A stretch of 64,000 nucleotides of DNA from DATJPW01 sp035506215. GTDB taxonomy: Bacteria > Desulfobacterota > Desulfomonilia > Desulfomonilales > Desulfomonilaceae. Below the pieces are notes generated by a model, which was given only the letters and a program-made list of their open reading frames with translations, did no database searches and had not been told where the DNA came from. The stretch is from NCBI GenBank assembly GCA_035506215.1, contig DATJPW010000071.1, forward strand, positions 1 through 64,000. The letters are read 5' to 3'. Shown in pieces: positions 44,543-53,878 of this stretch (positions are counted from its first letter, which is position 1; each line of letters opens with the position of its first letter). A program made the translations under genes and the position numbers.

Positions 44543-45904
44543 TTACTTGACTTCTTTGCCGCCGTACCTTTGTTGATAGAATTGCTCGATTTTCTGCAGC
44601 TCTTCTTTGCTCATCCCCTCCTTATACCAGCGATGTAGAGGGTCCTTGAAGACGTACTCGTTGAGGATAGGCATAGCGGCCTCTTTTCCGCCCATGAGTC
44701 TCTCAACTTCAGGCAGAAAATGTGTGTAAAAGTTCTTTGCTACCTCATACATCCCGTGCCACCATGCATAATCCGGCCCCATCATGGCGGCCCCGTGCCG
44801 ACCCCTGCGGCCCTCATGATGCCAGAGTTCGTAATAGATCCAGTCCAGCTTGTCGTCGAAATCCGCCTTCGTCAGTTTCCCTATGTCCATCAACTTCTGG
44901 CGGACATTCATAGCGGGTATGGCGAACTTGTTGTTATACAGGTCAACGAAGCTGTCGAACTGATCATAGAAATCGTCCACCATGAAGTCCCCGTGGCACT
45001 GGCGGCACACATCTTTCATCTTTTCTCGGCGATCTTTCCAGTGTTCCAGCTTTTTGGAGACGACAGGCCGGAGGGTCCAGGAAATACGCTCGCCGACATC
45101 GTGTGTAGCCGATTGATTTGGAGTGGCGCCCATATGGCATGAAGAGCATGTCGCTGTGTCCTGGTAGTCGATTCCTGCTACCCATTCGCCCTTATCGAGA
45201 TTCATTTTGTCTCTGAATGCCTGATAGAGAATGCCGTGTTTGCTCTCGTTGAAAACCTCAATTTGAGGATGGTCCGGTCCGAGATGGCATTTTCCGCACG
45301 CGTCCGGGCGTCTTGCCTGTTCCTTGGAAAAACGGTGCCTGGTATGACACGCGGAGCAGCTCCCTTTGCTTCCATCGGGATTTATGCGGCCGATTCCGGT
45401 GTTCGGCCACGTACTGGGATCCAATTTTCCATCTTTAAGCACCTTGACGTTGGAACCATGACACTGGCGACACCCGGAATTGACCGCCGCCGGTCCGCCA
45501 ACCACCGTACCGAGGTAGTTGTCCGACGAGTTCAGAATATCTGCAGCCTTAGCGTGGTGGGAGACCTGCTGCTGGTCGAACTGTTCTTTATGGCAACGCG
45601 AACAGTCTTTCGGACTGACCAGGGTCGCGATCCAGAAGCCCCTGTGATCGTAACCATCCGGATCACCCGGCGTAGCGTCTGTCTTTTTTTCAGCCTTGTG
45701 ACAGTCGTAACAGTTTACCCCTGCCTGTCCCATTTTTCCGGATCTCCACAGCTTGAACAAACCAGGGGTCTTGAGCTCGTGGCATTTAATGCAGACCTGC
45801 CCCTCCGGCGCCCCATACAACTTCGGGTCAACTTTCGACGCGGCATTAGCCCAGTAGGAAGAGACAAAAAACGCCACCGCAACCAGGATGAGAATTCTTC
45901 TCAT
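44543..45904 (-). CDS. Octaheme c-type cytochrome, HAO-like
   Basis: A 453-residue exported multiheme protein with a signal peptide (residues 1-22) and eight CxxCH sites: CIKCH, CYDCH, CSRCH, CRQCH, CSACH, CGKCH, CSSCH, CRQCH. The segment GRINPDGSKGSCSACHTRH and the C-terminal MMGPDYAWWHGMYEVAKNFY fit the hydroxylamine-oxidoreductase-like octaheme family. In anaerobes such proteins probably reduce nitrogen or sulfur oxyanions rather than oxidise hydroxylamine. It is the first gene of the operon, followed by tetraheme, ferredoxin and NrfD subunits. GGGAG precedes ATG 45904. Substrate unknown. Confidence 0.87.
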   Translation of the reverse strand: MRRILILVAVAFFVSSYWANAASKVDPKLYGAPEGQVCIKCHELKTPGLFKLWRSGKMGQAGVNCYDCHKAEKKTDATPGDPDGYDHRGFWIATLVSPKDCSRCHKEQFDQQQVSHHAKAADILNSSDNYLGTVVGGPAAVNSGCRQCHGSNVKVLKDGKLDPSTWPNTGIGRINPDGSKGSCSACHTRHRFSKEQARRPDACGKCHLGPDHPQIEVFNESKHGILYQAFRDKMNLDKGEWVAGIDYQDTATCSSCHMGATPNQSATHDVGERISWTLRPVVSKKLEHWKDRREKMKDVCRQCHGDFMVDDFYDQFDSFVDLYNNKFAIPAMNVRQKLMDIGKLTKADFDDKLDWIYYELWHHEGRRGRHGAAMMGPDYAWWHGMYEVAKNFYTHFLPEVERLMGGKEAAMPILNEYVFKDPLHRWYKEGMSKEELQKIEQFYQQRYGGKEVK

Positions 45905-46298
45905 GGCTTCGACTCCCTGTATCAAAATAATTCTTTCGAAAAAACCGGCTTCGTCGAAATTAGGCTGAGTGCGGACTCAATAATGCCCAGGGGAATTCTG
46001 CGCACCACAAACATTCCTCTACTTGTCCCCTAAAAGCGCCTGCTTTGGTTTTCTAATTTTAGCGCGGACTCATGTAACAGTGTCGCAATATTTTGTAAAC
46101 AAACAGTAAACTCGATGCGCGAAGGTTTTCGCCATCCCTAGAATGAACACGTAGCGGAGACAACCCCCAAACAAGCAGCCAGTTTCCTATGCCCGCCGAC
46201 ATGTTTTCGGAGACTTGTAGCTCGCCCAATTGTCTATATCGCTACTCTGGCATATAATGCACACTTAAGGCAAATTTTTTTCCGACACGGTATGAACT
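45905..46298. other. Intergenic region between divergent operons
   Basis: It holds the upstream regions of the octaheme operon (minus) and the YcgN-HypB operon (plus). No RNA gene or repeat is seen. Promoters must lie here, but I found no convincing pair of boxes. Confidence 0.4.
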
Positions 46299-46625
46299 AT
46301 GGAAGCGGACGACTGGGAGGACATTTGCGCGAAGTGCGGTAAATGCTGCTATGAGAAAATCGATCTTGGCGGAGGTGTGGTCCATTACACTGACGAGCCC
46401 TGCGTACATCTGGACACGGAAACCAACCTGTGCAAAGTTTATGAGCGGCGCCATGAGGTGGAACCGGATTGCATAAGTCTTACCGAAGAACTCGTGCGGT
46501 ACATTCATTGGTTGCCGCAAGATTGCGCTTACGTTGAACACGTGAGGCATCAAGATACCGTGGTGGCTGTCCGCAAAGCGCAACGGGTAAAAAATCGTTA
46601 TCGCGGTTCGAAGAGGAGAAAATAA
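46299..46625 (+). CDS. YcgN/YkgJ-type CxxCxxCC protein
   Basis: A 108-residue cytoplasmic protein with the signature CAKCGKCCYEK and further conserved Cys in DEPCVHLDTETNLCKVYE and PDCISL. Family members are thought to bind iron or zinc. Its stop overlaps the hypB start by one base (TAATG), which suggests that it acts with HypB. Confidence 0.83.
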   Translation: MEADDWEDICAKCGKCCYEKIDLGGGVVHYTDEPCVHLDTETNLCKVYERRHEVEPDCISLTEELVRYIHWLPQDCAYVEHVRHQDTVVAVRKAQRVKNRYRGSKRRK

Positions 46626-47284
46626 TGGGCATAAAGACGCTGAACGTCAACGAAGATATCCTGAACGCCAACGACGTGCTCGCGGAGAATCTAAAAGCTC
46701 GATTCAGCCAATCGCGTGTTTTCGTCATGAACCTTATGTCTTCACCGGGCGCGGGAAAAACATCAATTATCTTGAGGATCATCGAGTCATTGGCCGATAA
46801 ATACAAGGTGGGAGTTATTGAAGGCGATATCGCTTCGGACGTGGATTCACGGAAAATAGCCGAAACAGGCGTGGACGTGCTCCAGGTCAATACGAAAGGC
46901 GCCTGCCATCTTGACGCAAACATGATCCGTTCCGCAACTGACAGCCTCGGCATTGACGGCAAACAGTTGCTGATCATCGAAAATGTAGGGAACCTGGTCT
47001 GTCCTGCCGAATTCCGATTGGGAGAGGACATCAAAGTTATGATTTTGTCTATCCCCGAGGGTCATGACAAGCCTTTGAAATATCCCCTGATGTTCACGGA
47101 ATCCGATGCCCTGATATTAAATAAAATCGATTTGTTGCCCTACACGGACTTCGATGTGGATGAGTTGCGTAAGACGGTTAAGGCAATGAATCCCGCCATC
47201 CAAATTTTTTCTGTGAGCGCTAAAACCGGTGAGGGGTCTGAACGATTCACCGCGTGGCTCGAAGAAAGAATCGCCGGGAAATAA
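46625..47284 (+). CDS. hypB: Hydrogenase nickel-incorporation GTPase HypB
   Basis: A 219-residue SIMIBI GTPase that delivers nickel to [NiFe]-hydrogenase. Walker A is SSPGAGKTS near residue 40, followed by EGDIASDVDSRKIA, the metal-site GACHLDA, ENVGNLVCPAEF, and the base motif NKID. The N-terminal CxxCGC site and His-rich region of some HypB are absent. No hydrogenase or other hyp gene is in the window. Confidence 0.93.
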   Translation: MGIKTLNVNEDILNANDVLAENLKARFSQSRVFVMNLMSSPGAGKTSIILRIIESLADKYKVGVIEGDIASDVDSRKIAETGVDVLQVNTKGACHLDANMIRSATDSLGIDGKQLLIIENVGNLVCPAEFRLGEDIKVMILSIPEGHDKPLKYPLMFTESDALILNKIDLLPYTDFDVDELRKTVKAMNPAIQIFSVSAKTGEGSERFTAWLEERIAGK

Positions 47285-47387
47285 TAAAAGTAAGACTCAA
47301 GAATCTGGATCGGCTTCCATCGCAGGTCGCGTTAAGGGCCTCTCGACGCGTGCTCATGCCATGTACTTGGTGAAAGGGTGAAGCTTA

Positions 47388-48200
47388 ATGTCGGAAAAAT
47401 GTAGGTTTCGAAGCTCCTTCTTGGCCGCCAGTCTGCTGCTTTGCGGGTTGATCGCGGCTTCACCGGGCTCTGTTCGCGGCAAGCAACTTTCGGATGAAGA
47501 AGTAGCCAAGGAGATTTCCAAAGAAAGCAATAAGGTCATCATTGAAGAATTCCTCAAATACGAGTTACGTGAAGTCAACGAACATGTCACAAAATCTATG
47601 TTGAAGGACCATCCGTCTCTGGTTTTCTTTGTTAAACAAGCGGAAAGGGGCCCGGTAAATAATCTTTTCTTTCTGGACACTCAAGTGCACAAGCTTCGTG
47701 ATGCGCAAAAGAATATTAATTCGCTCCCGTATTCCATCAGTTTCTCCGCCGGGGAAAAGAAAAAAATCCTCGGTCTTCGACCGGTGGCCGACAAGATCGC
47801 TTTATACGGGATTCCTCTTATGAAAAGGGATTTTATGCGAGTGGTTGAGGCTGCCAAGGAGCTGGCCGACAAGAAACACAAACATCCGATGGAGTTAATT
47901 CCCGATCCTGCTTTTCGAGATGCGGTGTTCAGGCACTGTGATTCAACTGCCAAGGGCCTGGATGAGGACATAGGGAAGCTCTCGGAAGGGGAGCTTATCT
48001 GCATGAGGCTGGGATGGACGCTTGAAGAGGTCACGATTACCCGCCTGTGGCTCGTACTAAACGATAACCGACTCCCGGAGCCGGACGATTACATGGTATT
48101 CAGAAAAAAGCGCAGCGAGTACTTTCAGAATCGGTTGAAAAGAATATACGGCGAAGATGCCACAGCCAAACCGGCGTCCGCGAAGAGCACCAGCAGGTGA
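47388..48200 (+). CDS. Secreted hypothetical protein
   Basis: A 270-residue protein with a signal peptide (residues 1-31). The mature part is highly charged, with Lys/Glu-rich helical stretches, and has two Cys (FRHCDST, ELICMRL). Family not recognised. It ends 14 bases before the ABC ATPase start, so it may be an accessory of the exporter. Confidence 0.65.
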   Translation: MSEKCRFRSSFLAASLLLCGLIAASPGSVRGKQLSDEEVAKEISKESNKVIIEEFLKYELREVNEHVTKSMLKDHPSLVFFVKQAERGPVNNLFFLDTQVHKLRDAQKNINSLPYSISFSAGEKKKILGLRPVADKIALYGIPLMKRDFMRVVEAAKELADKKHKHPMELIPDPAFRDAVFRHCDSTAKGLDEDIGKLSEGELICMRLGWTLEEVTITRLWLVLNDNRLPEPDDYMVFRKKRSEYFQNRLKRIYGEDATAKPASAKSTSR

Positions 48201-48213
48201 ACGGATAGATAAT

Positions 48214-48891
48214 GTGAGTTCATTAATACGATTGGAAAAAGTGAGCAAGCGGTTCCACAGTGGACTTGCGACTGAAATCTGTCCATTGAACTCGGTCAGT
48301 CTGGAAATCTCTCAGGGTGAGAGGATCATTCTCCTTGGCAAAAGCGGTTCAGGCAAGACTACATTTCTGAACCTCGTGGGAGGCGTCGATGTACCCACGT
48401 CCGGAGCCATTTTTTTTGACGGCCGAGAGATTTCCACGCTGTCACCGGGTGAATTGGCCCTGTATAGAAGGAAAGAGGTAGGTTTTATTTTTCAGGCGTT
48501 TAATCTCTTTTCTACCTTGTCCGTGGGTGAGAATCTGATGCTGCCATTGGATTTGCTCGGTATTTCCGACGAGGGCCGCGCAAAAGCTGTTCTTGATGCT
48601 GTAGGGCTAGATGGACAATGGAACAAATTTCCTGAACAGCTTTCGGGAGGTGAACAACAACGGTTAGCCATAGCCAGGGCACTGGTAAAGGGGCCTCGCC
48701 TAATTCTGGCCGATGAACCTACCGGAAACCTCGATCTAGAGACCGGTGATGCCATATTGGAACTCATCTACGAAGTATGTAAGAGCAATGATGCCACCCT
48801 TATCATGGTTACTCACAGCTCTGAAGCGCTGTGGTTGGCGGATCGGACTTTCAGATTGCGATCAGGCAGGTTGCTGGAAGAGGCTGCATAA
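48214..48891 (+). CDS. LolD/MacB-type ABC transporter ATPase
   Basis: A 225-residue ATPase. Walker A is GKSGSGKTT near residue 43, the Q-loop is in VGFIFQAFNLF, the signature LSGGEQQR, Walker B LILADEPTGNLD, and the switch His in TLIMVTHSS. GTG 48214 is used; it gives the usual start (SSLIRLEKVSKRF). It pairs with the large permease directly downstream, as in lipoprotein or lipid release exporters. Confidence 0.92.
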   Translation: MSSLIRLEKVSKRFHSGLATEICPLNSVSLEISQGERIILLGKSGSGKTTFLNLVGGVDVPTSGAIFFDGREISTLSPGELALYRRKEVGFIFQAFNLFSTLSVGENLMLPLDLLGISDEGRAKAVLDAVGLDGQWNKFPEQLSGGEQQRLAIARALVKGPRLILADEPTGNLDLETGDAILELIYEVCKSNDATLIMVTHSSEALWLADRTFRLRSGRLLEEAA

Positions 48892-48938
48892 AATATTTCA
48901 TATTCGGCAATGCCAAGATTCTTGTTCTTCGTAGTTTC

Positions 48939-51458
48939 ATGACTTTTCCAACATTACTCAAATTCAACATCCGCTATTATAGACGTCACAGTCTGTTATC
49001 ATCGCTATGCCTCATGGGAATTGCGCTTGGCGTTGGGATTGTGGTCGCGGTGGACCTCATAAACAGTTCCGCATTGGGCTCATTCTCGTCTTACGTTGAT
49101 CTGTTGTCAGGTCGAGCCACCCACTCGATTATTTCCGGGCACACTCATATTGACGAAAAGATTTTTTCTAGAATATGGAGACATCCTCAAATCAAATCAG
49201 CTTCGCCGGTAATCGAGGTTATGGCCAACGCGGTTGAGGCCGCCGATGAGCCAATCCGCTTTGTCGGAATAGATCCGTTCCTCGATGGCGCACTCAGAAA
49301 ATGGACGCCGCGCAACGGCAATGAGGAGTCGCTGGAAGAATTTGTGGCGGGAGTTCCTCCCGGAGCATACGTAAGCGCGAAGCTCATGGCCAGGCACAAT
49401 CTCAAGCCAGGGGACACTCTGAGCGTCCTCACCGCGGGGATTGAAAAGAAGGTAAAGATACTCGGGGACCTCCCGGGGACAACCGAAGTAGGTCAGGGAG
49501 ATAATCTTGCGGTCCTGGACATATCATCCGCGCAGGAGCTTTTTGGAAAAACGGGGCGGCTCGACCGTATAGACATCATCGTACAAGGTGATGTTGAGGA
49601 ATTCAGCGGGAGCTTGCCGGCAGAACTGAGATTAACTGATCCGAGTTCGAGAAAATCCACTCTAAAAGCCATGCTTTATTCCCTTCAATTGAACCTGGCT
49701 GCAATGAGTTTGTTGGCGGTCCTAGTAGGAATTTTCCTCATCTACAACTTCTCGATGTTTTCCGTTCTCTCTCGTAGAGAGGACATGTCTTTGTTGTTAA
49801 CTCTCGGCGCGGATAGGAAAGATCTGGTGGGAGCTTTTCTTTTCGAATCTCTTTTGTTAGGAGCAGCGGGCAGTCTGATCGGAATCATCTTCGGCCTTCT
49901 GGTAGCCCGGTTCAGTATAGAGAAGGTCGCCTCGACTATAAGCGAACTTTATTTTAACGTGAACGCGGAAACAGTCCATCTGAACACTTCCGTGATCTTG
50001 GCCGGACTCGGCGTGGGATTCATGGCCACACTGTTGGGTACGGGACTGCCTGCTCTTGAAGTGGCCTTCACGCCTCCGATTCTAGGGATTAAACGCCGAA
50101 GCATCGAGGATCGGGCTCACGAACTGAAGGGTTTCCTGCTTCTTTTCGGGATCTTCTGCTTTACGGTCGCTCTCGGGGCTGCCTGGGCCTCACGATTTTC
50201 AATATTCTGGGGATTCGCCTCAGCATTCATGATGACTCTGGCTTTTGCCTTTTTTACACCTTCGATCCTGTCACCTTTTACTCATTATTTGGGAATCTGG
50301 TTAAAAAGGAAGTTCGGTTCTTTGGAAGCTTTCCTTGCGGCCCGGACAATCCGTGCCTCATTGAGCCGCACCAGCATAGCGGTGGCCGCCCTCGCTGTGG
50401 CTCTTTCCATGACCATCGGCGTGGACATGATGATTCACAGTTTTCGAGAATCGGTGGCCGCATGGCTGGACGGGTCATTGGAGGGAGACATCTATATATC
50501 TCCTGCCACTACCAAGTGGGACCATCCCCTGCCACGTACCCTTGTGGAGAAAGTGGATAATGACCCTAGAGTCCAGGACGTGGAGCGGTATTCAACACAC
50601 GAAATCTATGTTTACGACAAGCCGGTGAAACTCAGAGTTGTGGACGGGTCGGTGCTTGAGCGGCATTCACGGTTCCGCTTCCTCAGCGGTGGAAAAGCCC
50701 CTTGGCATGATTTGAAAAACGGAGGGGTCTTTATCTCCGAGTCACTCGGGTACCATTTCGGTTTTGGTGTCGGGGATGAGGTAGCACTGGATACGCCTGA
50801 AGGAAAGCGCTCATTTCCGGTGGTTTCCGTGGTAAGGGATTATTCTTCAGATCAGGGGACCATACAGATTGACCGCCACGTGTACGAGGGCATCTGGAAA
50901 GACGATCGCGTGCAGTCAGTGGCACTGTTTCTCAAACCCGGGGCCTCAGCGGCCGAGGTTCGAAAATCCTTAGTCGCTGAATTCCCCAGCCTAGACCGAA
51001 CTATGATCTCCAACACCAAAATGAAAGAGGACGCGTTGCAAATATTCGACAAAACCTTCGCGCCTACTGCTACATTGAAAGGCGTATCGCTCCTAGTGGC
51101 GTTGCTGGGCGTGGCGATGGCCTTAACCGCGATACTGATGGAGAGGTCTCGCGAGATGAAAGTGCTCGGCTACCTGGGGCTCACACCTCACGAGATGGGA
51201 AGGATGAACGTCTATCAGGCCCTCATAATGGGCCTCTTGTCTTTTCTTATTTCGGTTGTCTGTGGTCTTATTCTTACCCACATCATAACCTATGCAATAA
51301 ATTTCCGTTCCTTCGGCTGGTCCATAGACATCTTTCCGGATCCATGGGTCTTCGTCAAAACCTTTGTCCTCACAGGGATTGCTTGTTTGACTGCATCGCT
51401 TTATCCTACGCACAAACTGATAAAGGACCACGCCGCGGCAGTTTTGGTAGAAGAATAG
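48939..51458 (+). CDS. Large FtsX-type ABC transporter permease
   Basis: An 839-residue inner-membrane protein with two FtsX modules and two MacB-type periplasmic core domains, about ten hydrophobic segments in all. The first (RYYRRHSLLSSLCLMGIALG) is at the N-terminus. It pairs with the ATPase upstream and likely extracts or moves an envelope lipid, lipoprotein or peptide. The start at ATG 48939 gives the usual FtsX N-terminus; its ribosome binding site is weak. Confidence 0.9.
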   Translation: MTFPTLLKFNIRYYRRHSLLSSLCLMGIALGVGIVVAVDLINSSALGSFSSYVDLLSGRATHSIISGHTHIDEKIFSRIWRHPQIKSASPVIEVMANAVEAADEPIRFVGIDPFLDGALRKWTPRNGNEESLEEFVAGVPPGAYVSAKLMARHNLKPGDTLSVLTAGIEKKVKILGDLPGTTEVGQGDNLAVLDISSAQELFGKTGRLDRIDIIVQGDVEEFSGSLPAELRLTDPSSRKSTLKAMLYSLQLNLAAMSLLAVLVGIFLIYNFSMFSVLSRREDMSLLLTLGADRKDLVGAFLFESLLLGAAGSLIGIIFGLLVARFSIEKVASTISELYFNVNAETVHLNTSVILAGLGVGFMATLLGTGLPALEVAFTPPILGIKRRSIEDRAHELKGFLLLFGIFCFTVALGAAWASRFSIFWGFASAFMMTLAFAFFTPSILSPFTHYLGIWLKRKFGSLEAFLAARTIRASLSRTSIAVAALAVALSMTIGVDMMIHSFRESVAAWLDGSLEGDIYISPATTKWDHPLPRTLVEKVDNDPRVQDVERYSTHEIYVYDKPVKLRVVDGSVLERHSRFRFLSGGKAPWHDLKNGGVFISESLGYHFGFGVGDEVALDTPEGKRSFPVVSVVRDYSSDQGTIQIDRHVYEGIWKDDRVQSVALFLKPGASAAEVRKSLVAEFPSLDRTMISNTKMKEDALQIFDKTFAPTATLKGVSLLVALLGVAMALTAILMERSREMKVLGYLGLTPHEMGRMNVYQALIMGLLSFLISVVCGLILTHIITYAINFRSFGWSIDIFPDPWVFVKTFVLTGIACLTASLYPTHKLIKDHAAAVLVEE

Positions 51459-51719
51459 CATCACGCGGCCTCGAAAAATTTTCGAACCGGTTTTCAGAAA
51501 TTTTGACACAATAAAGAAGATGACGTGGCAGGTACGGGCATCTTGCCGGTTTCAAAGGCAATCTTGCGATCGGTTGGACCGTGCCACCAGACGACGACGG
51601 GCCGGCAAGCATTCTGAAAAATCATCCATCTGCCACCTATGATCCATTACTTGATTTCGGGCGATGAGTGATCTAGTCTGAGGTCCGAAGGTGGCGAATC
51701 CTACTGAGGAGGCCGCATT

Positions 51720-51938
51720 ATGAACAGATCCGAAATCTTGCGTGCTCTGGAGTGGGTAGATCAGGCAGCAAGGGATGGAGACGCGGAGCGCCTGCTAAAA
51801 GCTAAGACAGCTCTAGAAGATGAACTTGCATCCAAACGCTGCACCTCCACCCCTGAAATAGCTTACAAGACCGCTTATGAAAGCTTTGTGAGAAAACATG
51901 GCAGAGAACCCATGGAAGAAGCTACCCCGGATGAGTAA
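51720..51938 (+). CDS. Small hypothetical protein
   Basis: A 72-residue soluble, mostly helical protein with high Ala, Glu and Lys content and one Cys. GAGGAGG lies nine bases before the ATG. No family recognised; no signal or membrane segment. The 260 bases before it hold no gene. Confidence 0.6.
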   Translation: MNRSEILRALEWVDQAARDGDAERLLKAKTALEDELASKRCTSTPEIAYKTAYESFVRKHGREPMEEATPDE

Positions 51939-51983
51939 TATAGGTCATTCCGGCAATCGAACCATGGGACATCAAGGTACAGC

Positions 51984-52691
51984 ATGATCAGGAAATTCAG
52001 GAAGTTGCGTGCTAAGGAGAGTCGCCGCGGAAAAGATTTTCCATCCACACTCTGCATTTTTCTCTCAGGATTCTTTGTGTTGGCGTTGACCGGATGTCTC
52101 GTTCCATCACAGGAAGCAGTCAAGAAACAGTCCTGGCCTCTGAAACAAGCCCAAATCTCCGAAGTTGGGGAAAAACCGCCGGATTCGATACTGGTGAAAC
52201 CCTTTATTCCAGCTGAATCAGATTCCGGAGAAACCGGCGCCTCGATTACTGAATCACCAAAGCCAGGTTCCCCCGAGACCATACGCGTACAGATTCAGAG
52301 CCAACCTGAAGCGCCTGCGCCGGTACCGGAACAGCCCGTACCTGCGGGACCTCCATCAGCTCAAGTCCATTCTGAGCCGAAACCGGAGGCCAAAGGATGG
52401 GAAGATGAAAAGGTGAAGACATTGGCGCTTGAGCAGGCAAAGGGATTGCCTGCCGGCTCAAAAATAAAGATATGTTACGCTGTGAAAAGAGATGAATGGT
52501 GGGTGACTTTGTACGAGGATGCCGGAGCTGTGTTCGAACTGAAACAGTACACTTGGAACCGAAACGAGGACAAGCTTGAGCCCTTTCTGGTCCTTAAGAC
52601 TGTGCCCAAAGAGAAACTCGAAGAACATCTGAACTCTCCTGAGCCTGACAAGGCTTGCGAAGTCATAGAAACTGCTCAAAAACAAATTTAA
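51984..52691 (+). CDS. Hypothetical lipoprotein
   Basis: A 235-residue lipoprotein. A basic start is followed by a hydrophobic segment ending at LALTGC near residue 38. A Pro/Glu/Ser-rich linker (QPEAPAPVPEQPVP) then leads to a compact C-terminal domain from about residue 140 (WEDEKVKTLALEQAKGLPAGSKI...WWVTLYEDAG). The domain is not recognised. Confidence 0.7.
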   Translation: MIRKFRKLRAKESRRGKDFPSTLCIFLSGFFVLALTGCLVPSQEAVKKQSWPLKQAQISEVGEKPPDSILVKPFIPAESDSGETGASITESPKPGSPETIRVQIQSQPEAPAPVPEQPVPAGPPSAQVHSEPKPEAKGWEDEKVKTLALEQAKGLPAGSKIKICYAVKRDEWWVTLYEDAGAVFELKQYTWNRNEDKLEPFLVLKTVPKEKLEEHLNSPEPDKACEVIETAQKQI

Positions 52692-52783
52692 CCTCTAAGC
52701 CTTGTAAGAGTGCGGACAGGAAATCATAAAAAGAAGCTCTGTGTCTGGATAGGTGCGATGGCGTGCCCGACGGAGTAGGCGCC

Positions 52784-53620
52784 GTGAATACCAAAAGACA
52801 AGATGATTTGAAGGCTTTTCTCGATGCTCTTGGCGGGACCGAAGAGCCCATAGGTATGTTCTACACCGATGAAGAACCGGAAGGCGGTTTCGCGCCTAAA
52901 CCGGGCCGGTTGCCTTCAGTCGAGCAGGAAGCCAGGCGCGAAATCAACTTCAAAGAGCTGTTTAAGGATTTCTCCTGTGTCCTGGGCAAGATCTGGATTG
53001 CGCGCAAGAAAAGGGCCGCCGCATACTTTGACCATGAACGCTTCGGGTGCCTCGGAGGCGCTTTTTTTCTGGGGTATCTCAAACCGCAATTGGACTTTAT
53101 AGCCCACTACGTGTCAACCGGTATCCCAAACGTTGTTGAAGGTGAGCGCTACCTGTCATCTCCGGAAGTTACGAGCGCTTTCTACGAAACCATAGATCCA
53201 CGGCCGGCGCCCAAGCGTTTTTGCGTTTTCAAACCCGTTTCATTGTTTGCTCAACACGAAGAGCCTGAACTCGTCATCTTTTTTGCCAGGCCTGAAGTCA
53301 TCTCAGGTCTCCACCAACTGGCTACATTCGTAACGAACGATTTGGAAGTTGTGATGTCCCCGTTCGGCTCGGGATGCGCAAATATTGTGACCTGGCCTTT
53401 GAAATACTTTGCTCAGGGCAAACTCAAGGCCGTACTCGGCGGATGGGACTCGTCCGAACGTGTGTATCTTAAGCCGGATGAGATAACGTTCACAATGCCG
53501 TTCGAAATGTACAGCCTCATGCTGAACCGGTGGCCTGAATCCTTCCTCACTGCACATGCTTGGCAGGGCGTCAAAAAGAAAATAGCAAAAAGTCGAAAAA
53601 TCTGGGGAGAAACCGAGTAG
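52784..53620 (+). CDS. DUF169-family protein
   Basis: A 278-residue protein of the DUF169 family, common in anaerobes and of unknown function. Seen are the opening FLDALGGTEEPIGMFYTDEEP, FDHERFGCLGGAFFLGY near residue 85, and the late SGCANIVTWPLKYF and MPFEMYSLML. GTG 52784 is chosen because GGAG lies eight bases upstream; a GTG at 52763 is in frame. No signal is seen. Confidence 0.82.
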   Translation: MNTKRQDDLKAFLDALGGTEEPIGMFYTDEEPEGGFAPKPGRLPSVEQEARREINFKELFKDFSCVLGKIWIARKKRAAAYFDHERFGCLGGAFFLGYLKPQLDFIAHYVSTGIPNVVEGERYLSSPEVTSAFYETIDPRPAPKRFCVFKPVSLFAQHEEPELVIFFARPEVISGLHQLATFVTNDLEVVMSPFGSGCANIVTWPLKYFAQGKLKAVLGGWDSSERVYLKPDEITFTMPFEMYSLMLNRWPESFLTAHAWQGVKKKIAKSRKIWGETE

Positions 53621-53744
53621 AGTTTTTTTGGTGCCGGTTCCGTCCGTCCATCGAATCCTTTGTCCGCAAGGAACTTCCCACGCCCAAAAGCTTAAAAAAA
53701 CACATTAACAAAATTAATTAACATTCTGATAAAAGATAAACTAT

Positions 53745-53772
53745 TTGACTCAGTAATGACAAATGTGATAAT
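53745..53772 (+). promoter_or_regulatory. Promoter of the AMIN-domain gene
   Basis: TTGACT (53745-53750) and GATAAT (53767-53772) are 16 bases apart, with TG one base before the -10, within an AT-rich stretch (53690-53780). The expected start is about 100 bases before the AMIN gene. Confidence 0.6.
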
Positions 53773-53878
53773 ATCCTCCTGAGCAATATTTCACCCGAGA
53801 GTCACTCTTCTCGCACTAATCTTCCGCAATGTGCGCTGGAGAACTCTAATCTCTCGGAAGTTGCGATCGCGGGTGGTT

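Noticed and set aside
41670..45904. A DsrMKJOP sulfite-reduction complex
   Set aside because: The ferredoxin and NrfD parts resemble DsrO and DsrP, but DsrM and DsrK are absent and the cytochromes have four and eight hemes rather than the three of DsrJ.
44543..45904. An NrfA-type nitrite reductase
   Set aside because: There are eight CxxCH sites and no CxxCK site; NrfA has five hemes, usually with one CxxCK.
45236..46033. A 265-residue plus-strand open frame
   Set aside because: It is antisense to the octaheme cytochrome, whose eight heme sites establish the coding strand.
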